Source: Candidatus Woesearchaeota archaeon | GTDB lineage: Archaea; Nanobdellota; Nanobdellia; Woesearchaeales; UBA11576 | Assembly: GCA_018668595.1 (NCBI GenBank) | Contig: JABJCP010000035.1 | Coordinates: 62,001-126,000 of the forward strand | DNA length: 64,000 nt | Direction of reading: 5' to 3' | Shown here: one piece after another, positions 26,724-36,078 of the stretch | How the letters are laid out: every line of letters starts with the position of its first letter | Numbering within the stretch: position 1 is the first letter of the stretch | Notes under the pieces: model-generated | The model's database searches: none | Told to the model about the DNA's origin: nothing | Seen by the model: the letters and a program-made list of their open reading frames with translations, nothing else | Position numbers and translations under genes: made by a program

Positions 26724-27652
26724 ATCAAACTAACTTAGCATTAAAGAAATTGAATGGAATTAAACCTAAAGGAGTTAAAGTTAATAGTAGTTCTGCGTTT
26801 AAACAAATATTTGAACTTGGAGAGAATATTATTGAAAAGTTAGGTTTTGATTTTCGATACAATCTTGCAAAAGACACAAATCTTGATATGTTTTGTTACA
26901 AAAGATTTATGGATTATTTAGTAGATATAAACGCACATAAAATAAATTTTACAGAAAATGATTTAACAACATTCATTCATGCGAGATCTACTAGGGATTA
27001 TTCTGATGTAGAATCTGGTTTAATGGGATTGTATTCTGGTTGGCTTCTTTCAACTCTTACGAGAAAAAACAAAAAACAAAACAAATCAACTTTATTTTAC
27101 ATTGATGGGCAGGGTATGAAATTTGATTATTTATTTTATAATGCAAATTGTATTGATTGGTTAATTGTAGATAATTTTAAAGGTAATCACTTGTGTAATA
27201 TGATTGGTAGAGAGAAGGGTTCTGTAAATCTTGCAGCAATTATTAATTGCGAATCAACTAAATCATTAGGGAGCTTTTTTTGTTCAAATAAAGGAATTGC
27301 AAATACATTCATAATTGCGAATTGTAATGCAGAGGCTATTTGCGGGAGTATAGCAAATGATGGGGGTGTTGTTGATAAGACAATTTTACTTAATTGTAAT
27401 GCTAATGAAGTTGGAGCTTGTGATTTTAGAAGTACTAAACAAATTAACTTAAGTATTGAGTGTGATATTGAACGAGATTATTCTGTTCAAGGTTTTTTAG
27501 GAAAAAAATCTTACGCTGATGAATTTTATATCAAGAATAAATCAAAACAGTCTTTCCCTCAGCTAGATCTTTATGCTAAACTTTTAGCAAAATCAAATGA
27601 TGAAAAAAGAAAACTTCACATAATTAAAGCAATGTATAAACTTAGAGGATAG
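26720..27652 (+). CDS. Tag-plus-solenoid family protein, 310 aa
   Basis: Tag at 7-20 (KKLNGIKPKGVK). Same length as its partner at 9070 and colinear with it: YSGWLLSTLTRKNKKQNKST, NFKGNHLCNMIG, NCESTKSLGSFF, NCNAEAICGSIA, NCNANEVGACDF. Cys follows Asn at position 2 of three coils (N-C). A 50-nt A-rich gap follows, the longest in the downstream run; I see no clear promoter in it. Confidence 0.93.
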   Translation: MNQTNLALKKLNGIKPKGVKVNSSSAFKQIFELGENIIEKLGFDFRYNLAKDTNLDMFCYKRFMDYLVDINAHKINFTENDLTTFIHARSTRDYSDVESGLMGLYSGWLLSTLTRKNKKQNKSTLFYIDGQGMKFDYLFYNANCIDWLIVDNFKGNHLCNMIGREKGSVNLAAIINCESTKSLGSFFCSNKGIANTFIIANCNAEAICGSIANDGGVVDKTILLNCNANEVGACDFRSTKQINLSIECDIERDYSVQGFLGKKSYADEFYIKNKSKQSFPQLDLYAKLLAKSNDEKRKLHIIKAMYKLRG

Positions 27653-27702
27653 TTATTATTTCAAATGAATGATCCGAAATATAATCAATAAATAAAACTA
27701 AA

Positions 27703-28644
27703 ATGAACCAAAACTTATCACTTAAAAAACTGAAAGGCATCAAGCCAAAAGGAGTTAAATCTAGACTTGAAAGTACTAATTTGGATTTCCTTTTAGACGC
27801 TGAGTCTAAAGTGCTTGAACTGTTCAAAGAAGACAGAGCTAAAAATACTCAGGATTTTTATTCAAAAGTATTTGAGCATGATTCAACTCGTCTTCGTTCA
27901 TTTAGACATGTTGTTCAAAACTGGGTAGCGCATATATTTGAAGAGAAAAGTTTTTCTGCTACTGATTTAGAATCTTATATTTTAACTAGATCTTTTAATT
28001 ATGATTTTAAGCAGCCTGAATCTTTAGTTGTTGGTATGTATTCTGGTTGTTTATTATCTCGGTTAACTCAGGAAAATTATTCGAAAAATAAATCAACAGA
28101 TCTACGTCTTTGTGGCGGAAATAGTAATTTTGATTATTTGTTCTTTTGTGCAAAAACTGTTGATAAGTTATTTATTGATAGTTTTGTTGGAAGTCATATC
28201 TGCTCTCATTTAAGCAATAAAGGTACTTTGAATTTAGTTTCTTTAACAAATTGCAAAGGCGATTGGTTTCTCAATAATATTAATCCCGCACAAGGAAATC
28301 CTAAGTTATATGTTCTTGTAAACCATGTAGGTAGTAATGCTTCAGTTGGAGAACATCTTGCAGCAGGGGGTTTAGTTGTTTCATATAATTGTGTTAATGC
28401 TTGGACTATTAGGCCAACTAACCATTATTCTGATTATTCTTTGCATGAAGGTTCAATTGATAAAATCCTTTTTCTGGAGAAATTTCCTAAACATAGGAAT
28501 TTGATTAGTAAACAAAAATTTACAAATCAAGAACTAGTAAAAATAGCAAAACTAACAAAACAAATTAGTCAAACAAAAGATAATAACATTTTTGATTTAG
28601 TATATCAAATTTATGAACTCAATAAAATAAGGTGTGAGAGATGA
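27703..28644 (+). CDS. Tag-plus-solenoid family protein, 313 aa
   Basis: Tag at 6-19. One of three with 33036 and 38065: shared LESTNLDFLLDAESKV or equivalent, YSGCLLSRLTQEN, SNFDYLFFCAKTVDKLF, NCKGD and GNPKLYVLVNH. Only two or three coils are regular. The tail ends LNKIRCER and overlaps the next gene by 4 nt; all three siblings end in a similar NK.R-type basic sequence. Confidence 0.93.
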   Translation: MNQNLSLKKLKGIKPKGVKSRLESTNLDFLLDAESKVLELFKEDRAKNTQDFYSKVFEHDSTRLRSFRHVVQNWVAHIFEEKSFSATDLESYILTRSFNYDFKQPESLVVGMYSGCLLSRLTQENYSKNKSTDLRLCGGNSNFDYLFFCAKTVDKLFIDSFVGSHICSHLSNKGTLNLVSLTNCKGDWFLNNINPAQGNPKLYVLVNHVGSNASVGEHLAAGGLVVSYNCVNAWTIRPTNHYSDYSLHEGSIDKILFLEKFPKHRNLISKQKFTNQELVKIAKLTKQISQTKDNNIFDLVYQIYELNKIRCER

Positions 28645-29684
28645 ACATGCAAATACAAAACACACAAGCAAATGAAACTTTTGCACTTAAAAAACTCAAA
28701 GGCATCAAGCCAAAAGGAATCAAGATTAAATCTTTATCTAGTATTGAAAAGATTGTTTGTCTTAGAGATAATATTATAGAGCTTAATAAAGATTCTCCTA
28801 AATTGATTACTTTAAATTGTGCTCGTCTTCGTTATCAGGAAATATATCAATTCACATCAAAATTATTAAATGACTTCCTGTATACTGCTGAAGATATTAA
28901 TACTTATGTTGCGTTAGCTTCTCAAGAATTTGATTCTACAGTTAAGTCTGATAGAATTATTAATGGATTATTTTCAGGTGCACTTCTTCAACTTTTAACA
29001 GAACGAAATGAAAAAGAAGGTAATAGAACTTGTGTTTATGTTAATGGTTTTGATACTAAGTTTGATTATTTATTTGCTTGCGCTCAAAAATCTGATGTTG
29101 TTATTATTGAAAATCTAGAGGGAGAGGGTATTGGTTTTAATCTGGGTACAAATGGAGGTTACTTTGGTATTTTAGTTTTGAATAATATTCGAGGAAATTT
29201 CTTATGTACTAGTCTTGCAGACAATAAAGGACAAGGAAATCTAGTTATTGCAAGAAATACTCGAGGAAATTTCTTGGGTAGTTCTTTAGCTAATAGGGCA
29301 GGATCTATTGAAACAGTTATTGTGGACAATCATGTTGGTGATAATCCTTTAAGATATTGTGCAGATAATAAAGGTCATGTTACAACTCTGGGCGTAAAAG
29401 ATTCTGATTCAATTTATTATCCTGGTGATTCTGATGATTGTGATTTAGATTATTTTATTGGATCTAATGTTCATAACGGATTATTTCAACAAAAAGTCAA
29501 TTCTAGATATGTAATTAATAATCCTCTTGCAGACGAGAAATTTGAACTTCTTGCAGATCAGAATTTATTTAATACATTTTTCAAAAGTGATTTTGACTTT
29601 CAAGACACAGACAATATACTAAATCTAACAAAATCTTATTACATCAAAAAAGAAATAAAAAATAAAACTAAAAAAACAAAATGA
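28641..29684 (+). CDS. Tag-plus-solenoid family protein, 347 aa, with recent coil duplication
   Basis: Start MNMQIQNTQANETF, tag at 15-28 (GIKPKGIKIK). Core VNGFDTKFDYLFACAQK. Coils NLEGEGIGFNLG, NIRGNFLCTSLA, NTRGNFLGSSLA, NHVGDNPLRYCA. The second and third share RGNFL and an identical 14-base stretch exactly 72 bases apart, so one 24-codon unit seems to have been copied recently. Tail FFKSDFDFQDTDNIL resembles that at 15736, and the end is Lys-rich. Confidence 0.93.
   Translation: MNMQIQNTQANETFALKKLKGIKPKGIKIKSLSSIEKIVCLRDNIIELNKDSPKLITLNCARLRYQEIYQFTSKLLNDFLYTAEDINTYVALASQEFDSTVKSDRIINGLFSGALLQLLTERNEKEGNRTCVYVNGFDTKFDYLFACAQKSDVVIIENLEGEGIGFNLGTNGGYFGILVLNNIRGNFLCTSLADNKGQGNLVIARNTRGNFLGSSLANRAGSIETVIVDNHVGDNPLRYCADNKGHVTTLGVKDSDSIYYPGDSDDCDLDYFIGSNVHNGLFQQKVNSRYVINNPLADEKFELLADQNLFNTFFKSDFDFQDTDNILNLTKSYYIKKEIKNKTKKTK
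29190..29275 (+). repeat. 72-nt internal repeat (one solenoid coil)
   Basis: CGAGGAAATTTCTT occurs at 29190 and at 29262, an offset of exactly 72 bases or 24 codons, matching one coil. The flanking codons are similar but diverged. Confidence 0.75.
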
Positions 29685-31102
29685 CTCAAACTAACTTAGC
29701 ACTCAAAAAACTGCAAGGCATTAAGCCAAAAGGAATCAAATCTAGATCTAAAACTATTTTAGAAACTCTTCTCGAGTTGTGCGATCAAAAAGTTGAAGAA
29801 TATGTTCCTATTGTCGAGAATACTAAAAATTATTATGGTCGTTTTGTAAGATCTGAAGCATATGATTCTTTATATCCTGATTTTTATTCAAAAATTTCTT
29901 CTGAATTAGACTGTTTTTCTTTCAACGAGTTAGATTTAAAGCAGTTTATTATTTCTAAAGGAGATTTTGATAATGGTGATCATGAAAATCTTGTAATGGG
30001 TTGGTTTAGTGCTGTTTTATTAGAATTATTAACTGAAAAAAACAGTTCTAAAAATAAACACACCCAAATTCATCTGAATGGAGAGGGGTCTAATTTTGAT
30101 TATTTGTTTTATGGTGCTAGAAAATTTGGTGATTTGTTCCTTGAAAATTTTTCTGGAAGGGGAATTTGTTCGTGTATTGGAAAAAAAGGAGTGGGTAATT
30201 CAATTATTGGAAAAAATATTTATAGCGATTATTTTTTATCTAATTCATTTAATCAAGGTTTTGTTAATTCAGTTATTGTTTTGGGTTGTTCAGGCGAAGG
30301 ATTATTGTCAAGGGCGTTTACAGATCATTCTAGGGTGAATTTATTTATAGGGTGTGATCTTGAAGGGAAAAATTTACTCGAACATTGCGTATATAATAAT
30401 AGTCGTGTTGGACTTTGTTATCTTGATAATATTGATAGTGGAAGTGAGGATTTTTTATATAGCGTTGCTGATTGTCAAGGCAATATTGGATTTTTATATT
30501 TAAATTCTATTAATTGTGCTAAACTTGCTTCAGGAAATTCTGTCCGTACTATTTGGGGTAAGGTTCCGATTATTATTGGTAAAAATATTTCTTGCGAGTC
30601 GTCTTTTTCAAAAGCAGGAGATTATACTTTTGGCTCTGAGTTTTTTGGTTTAGAAAATTATTCCTCGTTAGACGGCCGGAATGACCGAGGGAATAGGTTT
30701 AGGAGTTTTTTATCTTCTGCTTCTTACTGGCCTGAAAAGTATATTGTTGATGGTGAAGAAAAAAACGTTCAGGATTTAGACAAAATTAGTTTTTTCAGTT
30801 CAAAAAACAACAGAACTAATATTGGTCCATCTCCGAGAGAGTATATTACTTATTTTGCAGAACGAACTTGTTATAAAACTCCAGAAGGAAAGTTTAGATC
30901 TTGTTTTAATAACAAAAGAAAATTTGTTTCAGAGAAAAAAGCTAAAAAAGATTTTAATGGATATTTAGACAGGTATAAACCAGAGTTATTTATTGAGTAT
31001 GCTAGATCTCTTGATTTATCAAATCCTAGTTCGCTACAAAACACCCTTGATATTTTGAATATGTTACATTTAGTATGTTCTCAAGGAGACATGAAAAAAT
31101 GA
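29681..31102 (+). CDS. Longest tag-plus-solenoid family protein, 473 aa
   Basis: Tag at 7-20 (KKLQGIKPKGIKSR). Core HLNGEGSNFDYLFYGARK. About seven coils: NFSGRGICSCIG, NIYSDYFLSNSF, GCSGEGLLSRAF, DLEGKNLLEHCV, NIDSGSEDFLYSVA, SINCAKLASGN, NISCESSFSKAG. Then comes about 130 residues not found elsewhere in the window, rich in Lys, Arg and aromatic residues (NNRTNIGPSPREYITYFAER, CFNNKRKFVSEKKAKKDFNG), before the tail. The extra part may be a distinct domain. The stop overlaps the next start by 4 nt. Confidence 0.92.
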   Translation: MTQTNLALKKLQGIKPKGIKSRSKTILETLLELCDQKVEEYVPIVENTKNYYGRFVRSEAYDSLYPDFYSKISSELDCFSFNELDLKQFIISKGDFDNGDHENLVMGWFSAVLLELLTEKNSSKNKHTQIHLNGEGSNFDYLFYGARKFGDLFLENFSGRGICSCIGKKGVGNSIIGKNIYSDYFLSNSFNQGFVNSVIVLGCSGEGLLSRAFTDHSRVNLFIGCDLEGKNLLEHCVYNNSRVGLCYLDNIDSGSEDFLYSVADCQGNIGFLYLNSINCAKLASGNSVRTIWGKVPIIIGKNISCESSFSKAGDYTFGSEFFGLENYSSLDGRNDRGNRFRSFLSSASYWPEKYIVDGEEKNVQDLDKISFFSSKNNRTNIGPSPREYITYFAERTCYKTPEGKFRSCFNNKRKFVSEKKAKKDFNGYLDRYKPELFIEYARSLDLSNPSSLQNTLDILNMLHLVCSQGDMKK

Positions 31103-32049
31103 CACAAACTAACTTAGCACTTAAAAAACTGCAAGGCATAAAACCAAAAGGAGTTAAACCTAGACTTGAAAATACTGATTTAGAAAAGTTAATTGATTTA
31201 GGTAATTATTTTATTGATAGTCGTAGTTGTGATTTTTCTTCCCGAGCTGTTGGTGTTGGTGCTAAGTACAGAAGAAAATTCAATAAAGAATTTGATAATT
31301 TAATTACTAAGTACACTCTTAATAATGATTTACTTACAAACGTAATTCATGCATCTTATCAGGATTTATCTGGAAAAGAAGCTTTGATTTTTGGTTTGTA
31401 TTCTGGTTTTTTATTAACAGAACTTACTAAACGAAAACATAAAAACAAAAAACTATCTGTTTTTTATTTTAATGGAATGGGAAATAGATTTGATAATTTA
31501 TTTTATCTAGCAAAACGCGTGGATGTTTTAATATTGGATAATCTTGTAGGAAATGATGCAGGTATTAGTTTGGGTTGTGAAGGAGGAAAATTAGGTGTTG
31601 TTGCGGGGGCTAATTTAACTGGAGAAAACATTTTTAGTGATTTAAATTTTCATTATGCTGGATGCAAAGCATTCTTTGCTTATAATATTAATACAGAGTT
31701 ATCTACTAATAACATTGTGCTAGCTAATAGAAGTTATAAGGATTATTTTCAGAAAGGTGACTTTGTTTTTATGCCAAGAAGAAAAAATCATTGGGACAGT
31801 AGATTTTACAATAAGTTAAGTGATTTAAACAAATCAGATAATGAACTAGACATACTTAGTTCTGATGAGTTATTCAATCAGTTTAATCCTACTTCAACTC
31901 AAAAGAAAACATGGAATGAAATGCGTGCAGGTAAAATGTTTGATTTGCTAAGAATTTTATCAAAAGATTCAGAATCATTAGAATCTAATTTAAAACAAAT
32001 TGCTCTAATGAGTCAAGGTTATTGGGTGAAAAGAAACTATGAATACTAA
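31099..32049 (+). CDS. Tag-plus-solenoid family protein, 316 aa
   Basis: The Met at 31099 (MTQTN) is preferred over one 24 bases upstream because it gives the normal N-terminus and a 4-nt overlap. Tag at 7-20. One of three with 39009 and 42325, which share ENTDLEKL, LLTELTKRK and, after few coils, DELFNQFNP, RAGKMFDLLR. The end VKRNYEY overlaps the next gene's ATGAATACTAA by 11 nt, an arrangement repeated at 39949. Confidence 0.92.
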   Translation: MTQTNLALKKLQGIKPKGVKPRLENTDLEKLIDLGNYFIDSRSCDFSSRAVGVGAKYRRKFNKEFDNLITKYTLNNDLLTNVIHASYQDLSGKEALIFGLYSGFLLTELTKRKHKNKKLSVFYFNGMGNRFDNLFYLAKRVDVLILDNLVGNDAGISLGCEGGKLGVVAGANLTGENIFSDLNFHYAGCKAFFAYNINTELSTNNIVLANRSYKDYFQKGDFVFMPRRKNHWDSRFYNKLSDLNKSDNELDILSSDELFNQFNPTSTQKKTWNEMRAGKMFDLLRILSKDSESLESNLKQIALMSQGYWVKRNYEY

Positions 32050-33034
32050 CTTAGCACTTAAAAAACTGCAAGGTATAAAACCTAAAGGAGTTAAATATAG
32101 TGAGAATTCTCTTCAAAAATTAATTGATCTTTCAGAAGAGGTTATTGCTAATTTTAGCGACGATAACAGAACAACTGATTTTTTAGGTTTTGAGCATACT
32201 AACAATTTAAGAACTGAAGTTTTTGAGTTTACAAAAAATAATTTAGACAAAGTTTCTGAATCTGATCTCAAAAAGTTTATTTTCTCTAGATTAGATTCTG
32301 GTTTAAATAACAGTGAAAATATTGTTTTAGGAATGTACTCTGGTTGCTTATTAGATATAGCAGATCCTGAATCTTTTGTTATTGATTGTGGATTCAGACG
32401 TTTTGATTATTTGTTTAGTTGGGCTAAAAATGTTAACAATTTAATTGTTAAAAATATTAATTCGCTTGGTTTTTGCGAGCATATTGGTGAACAAGGAAAA
32501 GTAGATTTTATTTATGCTTCAAATATTTATGGTAATGCTGCTTTTTCGTCTGCAGGTGCAAATAAGGGCGATATTGGTTTGATATGTTTAGATAATGTTA
32601 TTGGAACTATTAATTTTATGGGTGCAAGCAAAAGTGGTAACATTGATTTGGTTGTTGCAGCAAATTCACGTGCGCCTTTTTCTTATCGCTCTGATGTTTA
32701 TACTCAGCATAAAGAAAATGCAGATGAATCACTTGCAGGGACAATTCTCGACCCTGAACTTAGAGATTTACCTTTTTTAAAAAATGTTGAAAGCACAGGT
32801 TCAGTAACAGATTATGTTTTATTTAAAAATAATAATTTTGATTTTTCTGTTTTCTCTGATCAACTTATTTATCAATCAAAAGATGAACCAGTATCAAATC
32901 TAATTAATGATCTAAGAATTCCTGAGTTTATTTATTTTATTAAAAGCATTAAAAGTTTAGATGAATTTGATACAATAAAAGAGTGCAATAAGTTAACAAA
33001 GTTATACAATCAAGTTAAGGGGGTTTTGTATTAA
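32039..33034 (+). CDS. Tag-plus-solenoid family protein, 331 aa
   Basis: Start MNTN, tag at 6-19, nested in the last 11 bases of the previous gene. The helical segment and core are shortened: MYSGCLLDIADPESFVIDCG replaces the usual LLTERN...NGxG, so this member lacks the GxG motif. Coils NINSLGFCEHIG, NIYGNAAFSSAG, NVIGTINFMGAS are regular. Tail ends LTKLYNQVKGVLY. Confidence 0.92.
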   Translation: MNTNLALKKLQGIKPKGVKYSENSLQKLIDLSEEVIANFSDDNRTTDFLGFEHTNNLRTEVFEFTKNNLDKVSESDLKKFIFSRLDSGLNNSENIVLGMYSGCLLDIADPESFVIDCGFRRFDYLFSWAKNVNNLIVKNINSLGFCEHIGEQGKVDFIYASNIYGNAAFSSAGANKGDIGLICLDNVIGTINFMGASKSGNIDLVVAANSRAPFSYRSDVYTQHKENADESLAGTILDPELRDLPFLKNVESTGSVTDYVLFKNNNFDFSVFSDQLIYQSKDEPVSNLINDLRIPEFIYFIKSIKSLDEFDTIKECNKLTKLYNQVKGVLY

Positions 33035-33035
33035 A

Positions 33036-34010
33036 ATGATACAAACAAACTTAGCATTAAAGAAACTGAATGGCATTAAGCCAAAAGGAGTTAAACTTAG
33101 AGATGATACTAATCTTGAAGTTCTTTTGTCTGTTGAGCAAAAAGTTTTTGAACGTTTCTATGCTTGTGATACTGAGTCTGAGCAGAAGTTTTATTTAGAT
33201 TTAATTCAAAGATCGGATGATCGTAGAAAATTTTATGGTCGTTCGTTCAGAGAAATTTTGTCTGGTTGGTTGGATGATTTATTTAGAGATTTTTGTTTTT
33301 CTGAGCAGGATTTAACAGATTATATTTTTACAAGATCTGGTGATGATGATTTAAAGTTTCCAGATTCATTAATTACTGGTTTTTATTCAGGTTGTTTGCT
33401 TTCAAGATTAACTGATCAAAATCAACAACAAAATAAGCAGACTGAAATTGTACTTTCAGGAGTTAATAATAGTTTTAATTATTTATTTTACTTTGCTAAG
33501 AACTTAGACAGATTATTTGTTGATGGTTTTCGAGGCTATAGATTATGTTCTCATTTAGGCGATTTTGGCACGTTTAATGTTTGTTCAATAACAAATTGCA
33601 AGGGTGACTATGTCGCAGATCAAGTCAAATCTGATCAGGAAAATCCTAGATTATTTGTGCTTGTTAATCACAAAGGTAATGATGGTGTAAGAAATCAATG
33701 TATTCCAAAAGGAGGTTTATTTGTTTCATATGGTTGCGAGGGTTCTTGGGCACCTTATTATTCTGACGCTGCAGACTATGCTTTTATTGGAGAACGGATT
33801 AATGAAATAATTTCTGGAGAATCTGTAGTGCGGCCTCATCAACCCCATTTTAGGTCTAGACAAAAAATAACTAAGAAGCTTTTCAATAATAATGAATCAT
33901 TTAGGATTTTAAATCTAACAAAAGAAATTAGCAAAAGTTCTCCTGAGGAAATAGTTAAATTAGCAAATGAAATTTACAATATCAACAAACAACGGTATGA
34001 GCGAGAATGA
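33036..34010 (+). CDS. Tag-plus-solenoid family protein, 324 aa
   Basis: Tag at 7-20 in the TTA-AAG-AAA-CTG codon form. Sibling of 27703 and 38065; it has EIVLSGVNNSFNYLFYFAKN, FRGYRLCSHLG, NCKGDYVADQV, NPRLFVLVNHKG, FVSYGCEGSW. The core is SGVN rather than [DN]GxG. The tail SSPEEIVKLANEIYNINKQR nearly equals that of 38065. Overlaps the next gene by 4 nt. Confidence 0.93.
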   Translation: MIQTNLALKKLNGIKPKGVKLRDDTNLEVLLSVEQKVFERFYACDTESEQKFYLDLIQRSDDRRKFYGRSFREILSGWLDDLFRDFCFSEQDLTDYIFTRSGDDDLKFPDSLITGFYSGCLLSRLTDQNQQQNKQTEIVLSGVNNSFNYLFYFAKNLDRLFVDGFRGYRLCSHLGDFGTFNVCSITNCKGDYVADQVKSDQENPRLFVLVNHKGNDGVRNQCIPKGGLFVSYGCEGSWAPYYSDAADYAFIGERINEIISGESVVRPHQPHFRSRQKITKKLFNNNESFRILNLTKEISKSSPEEIVKLANEIYNINKQRYERE

Positions 34011-34900
34011 CGCAAACAAACTTAGCAATTAAAAAACTCAAAGGCATCAAGCCAAAAGGAGTCAAGGTTAAAGATAAGTCTACTTTCGAACTTCTTTTAA
34101 AAGGTTATGGTACATATGTTAATCTTTGGGGTTCAGGATTTTTTTCTGGAGATTTAGGATGTACTCACATTCCTCTTCTTATTAGTGATGATTTGGAAAA
34201 CACTTTGTTTAAAGATGTAGAATTCAATAAAAAACATCTTGAAGATTTTATTATAGTTTCTGCAGCATTTGATGTAGATGGAACTAAAGATCTTTTTAGA
34301 GGTCTTTATTCCGGCGCTTTACTTACATTATGTTCAAAAAGATTAAAACAACAGGGAAAAAAAGCAGAGTTTTGTTTTAATGGTGATGGACTGATTTATC
34401 CTTACTTATTTCATGGTGCAAGTCATATGGATGTTTTGGTTTTAAGAAATTTTAATGGTCGGTATATTGGAAATTTTATTAATAACTTCGACAAGGAATT
34501 TCCAGATAGACCAGTTATACTTCTGACTAATGTTTTTGGCATTTACAAGGGGGCTTTTTCAAATGATAATTGCGTGGGAGTTCTTCTTAATTGTGGTGCT
34601 GATCGAAAATCATTCGAAACTGAGTATCCTACAATTGATTCTGCAAGAGATAATTTTTTGATAACTGTTGGACATTCAAATATGGGTATGGATTCTGCAG
34701 GATATCATTTATTTCTTCCTAAGTATGGCGGAATAAAATCATCTCGTGTTGAAGTTGGCCAATCATCATTAGAAGGGTTAAAACTCGAAGAAACAAGAGC
34801 GCTTTTACTAAACTCTACGGATGCTTCCGACGAGGAATTACTAACTGCAGCAAGAATATTAAAATCAAAATATGATAAAATATATGAAAATGAAAAATAA
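34007..34900 (+). CDS. Tag-plus-solenoid family protein, 297 aa
   Basis: Tag at 7-20 (AIKKLKGIKPKGVK). Twin of the member at 37175, same length: KDKSTFELLLKGY, KKAEFCFNGDGLIYPYLF, SHMDVLVLRNFNG, IGNFINNFDKEF. Only one regular coil; after it come NVFG and NDNCVGV segments and LFLPKYG. The position normally Cys in the first coil is Gly. The tail ends LKSKYDKIYENEK, whose last codons contain the start of the next gene. Confidence 0.93.
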   Translation: MTQTNLAIKKLKGIKPKGVKVKDKSTFELLLKGYGTYVNLWGSGFFSGDLGCTHIPLLISDDLENTLFKDVEFNKKHLEDFIIVSAAFDVDGTKDLFRGLYSGALLTLCSKRLKQQGKKAEFCFNGDGLIYPYLFHGASHMDVLVLRNFNGRYIGNFINNFDKEFPDRPVILLTNVFGIYKGAFSNDNCVGVLLNCGADRKSFETEYPTIDSARDNFLITVGHSNMGMDSAGYHLFLPKYGGIKSSRVEVGQSSLEGLKLEETRALLLNSTDASDEELLTAARILKSKYDKIYENEK

Positions 34901-36077
34901 CTTAGCATTAAAGAAACTGCACGGCATCAAGCCAAAAGGAGTTAAGACTAAACGCAGTTCTGCTTTAGAAAAACTTTTTGAATTAGAATCTATTTTTGTT
35001 AACGAAGTATATTTCGAACCATCAGAATCATTTTGTTCATTTGGAAAGCATATTTATAACCTATTCAATTCCCAAATCTCTAATGATTTTGAGATTTCTC
35101 CGTCGGATCTTGAGACATATGTTTGTTCTAGAAATAATATTGCAGAGGGGTCTGATGAGTCTGTTAAGCGTGCAAAAGCAGTGGGTACTTTTTCAGGTGT
35201 TTTACTTTCTTTACTAAATTATCAAACAAATGAAAAAGGTAAAAAATCTAGATTGGAAATCGAGGGGGGTGGAAATCATTTTGATTACTTGTTTAAAAAT
35301 TCTAGAGGTATTGATGAACTTATTATTTCTAATTTTAGTGGAACTTCAATTTGTCAAAACTTAGAACGTAGCGCATTCGATTCAGATTTTTTACTGATTG
35401 ATAATTGCAAGACAGATAAGTTGGAAGGGTATTGTGATTCTTCTATGTTTAATCAGTTAGACTTGCTTGTTTTAACAAATAACTATTCACTAAATCAATC
35501 TCCTTGTGTTCCTGTTAAGGTTGAGACAATAATTTCTGTTGATAATTCGAATGTGGTTTTTAATGATCATCATAGAGATTTTGTAAATCCAGTTACTTGT
35601 GGCAATTATATTATTAAACTGATGGCGTCTGATAATGTTAATAATAAGGTTGTTTTTCATAATTCAATGACAGATCTTCATGCTAAGTTTTCTTTTAAAG
35701 ATAAACATGTTTTTGGTGATTGGAGATATGAACATGATTCTGTTGAAAATCATAATGATCTTGATACTGGTTACAAGCGTATTTTTGAAGGTAATAATGG
35801 CAGCAAGTATAGGTCGCCTTTTTTAGCTGAACGTAAAGCCGCTTTCAAAAATAATATTTGGTGTCCTGATGAATGTGATATTTGGTCGAGTCGTTTTGTT
35901 GACAATGAAAAAGCATTGAAAGTTTATGATGAAATGTTTAAAGATTTCAAATTTGGAAAATTAATTGATTTTACTTTGAGTATGTCGGGTAAGTCTACAA
36001 AAGAGATTGAATATTATGCAAAAAAAATTCAAGAGTTAAAAAATACTTTAGAAGAAAAATATGGGTGTGTTAATTAA
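34890..36077 (+). CDS. Tag-plus-solenoid family protein, 395 aa
   Basis: Met at 34890 (MKNN) is preferred; in-frame Mets at 34872 and 34884 would lengthen the overlap with the previous gene. MKNN starts are also seen at 49715 and 53061. Tag at 6-19 (KKLHGIKPKGVKTK). Near duplicate of the member at 22395 through most of its length, including the DIWSSRFVDNEKAL segment and tail KSTKEIEYYAKKI. The flanking genes are not the same in the two places, so the copy was not part of a simple block duplication. Confidence 0.92.
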   Translation: MKNNLALKKLHGIKPKGVKTKRSSALEKLFELESIFVNEVYFEPSESFCSFGKHIYNLFNSQISNDFEISPSDLETYVCSRNNIAEGSDESVKRAKAVGTFSGVLLSLLNYQTNEKGKKSRLEIEGGGNHFDYLFKNSRGIDELIISNFSGTSICQNLERSAFDSDFLLIDNCKTDKLEGYCDSSMFNQLDLLVLTNNYSLNQSPCVPVKVETIISVDNSNVVFNDHHRDFVNPVTCGNYIIKLMASDNVNNKVVFHNSMTDLHAKFSFKDKHVFGDWRYEHDSVENHNDLDTGYKRIFEGNNGSKYRSPFLAERKAAFKNNIWCPDECDIWSSRFVDNEKALKVYDEMFKDFKFGKLIDFTLSMSGKSTKEIEYYAKKIQELKNTLEEKYGCVN

Positions 36078-36078
36078 T

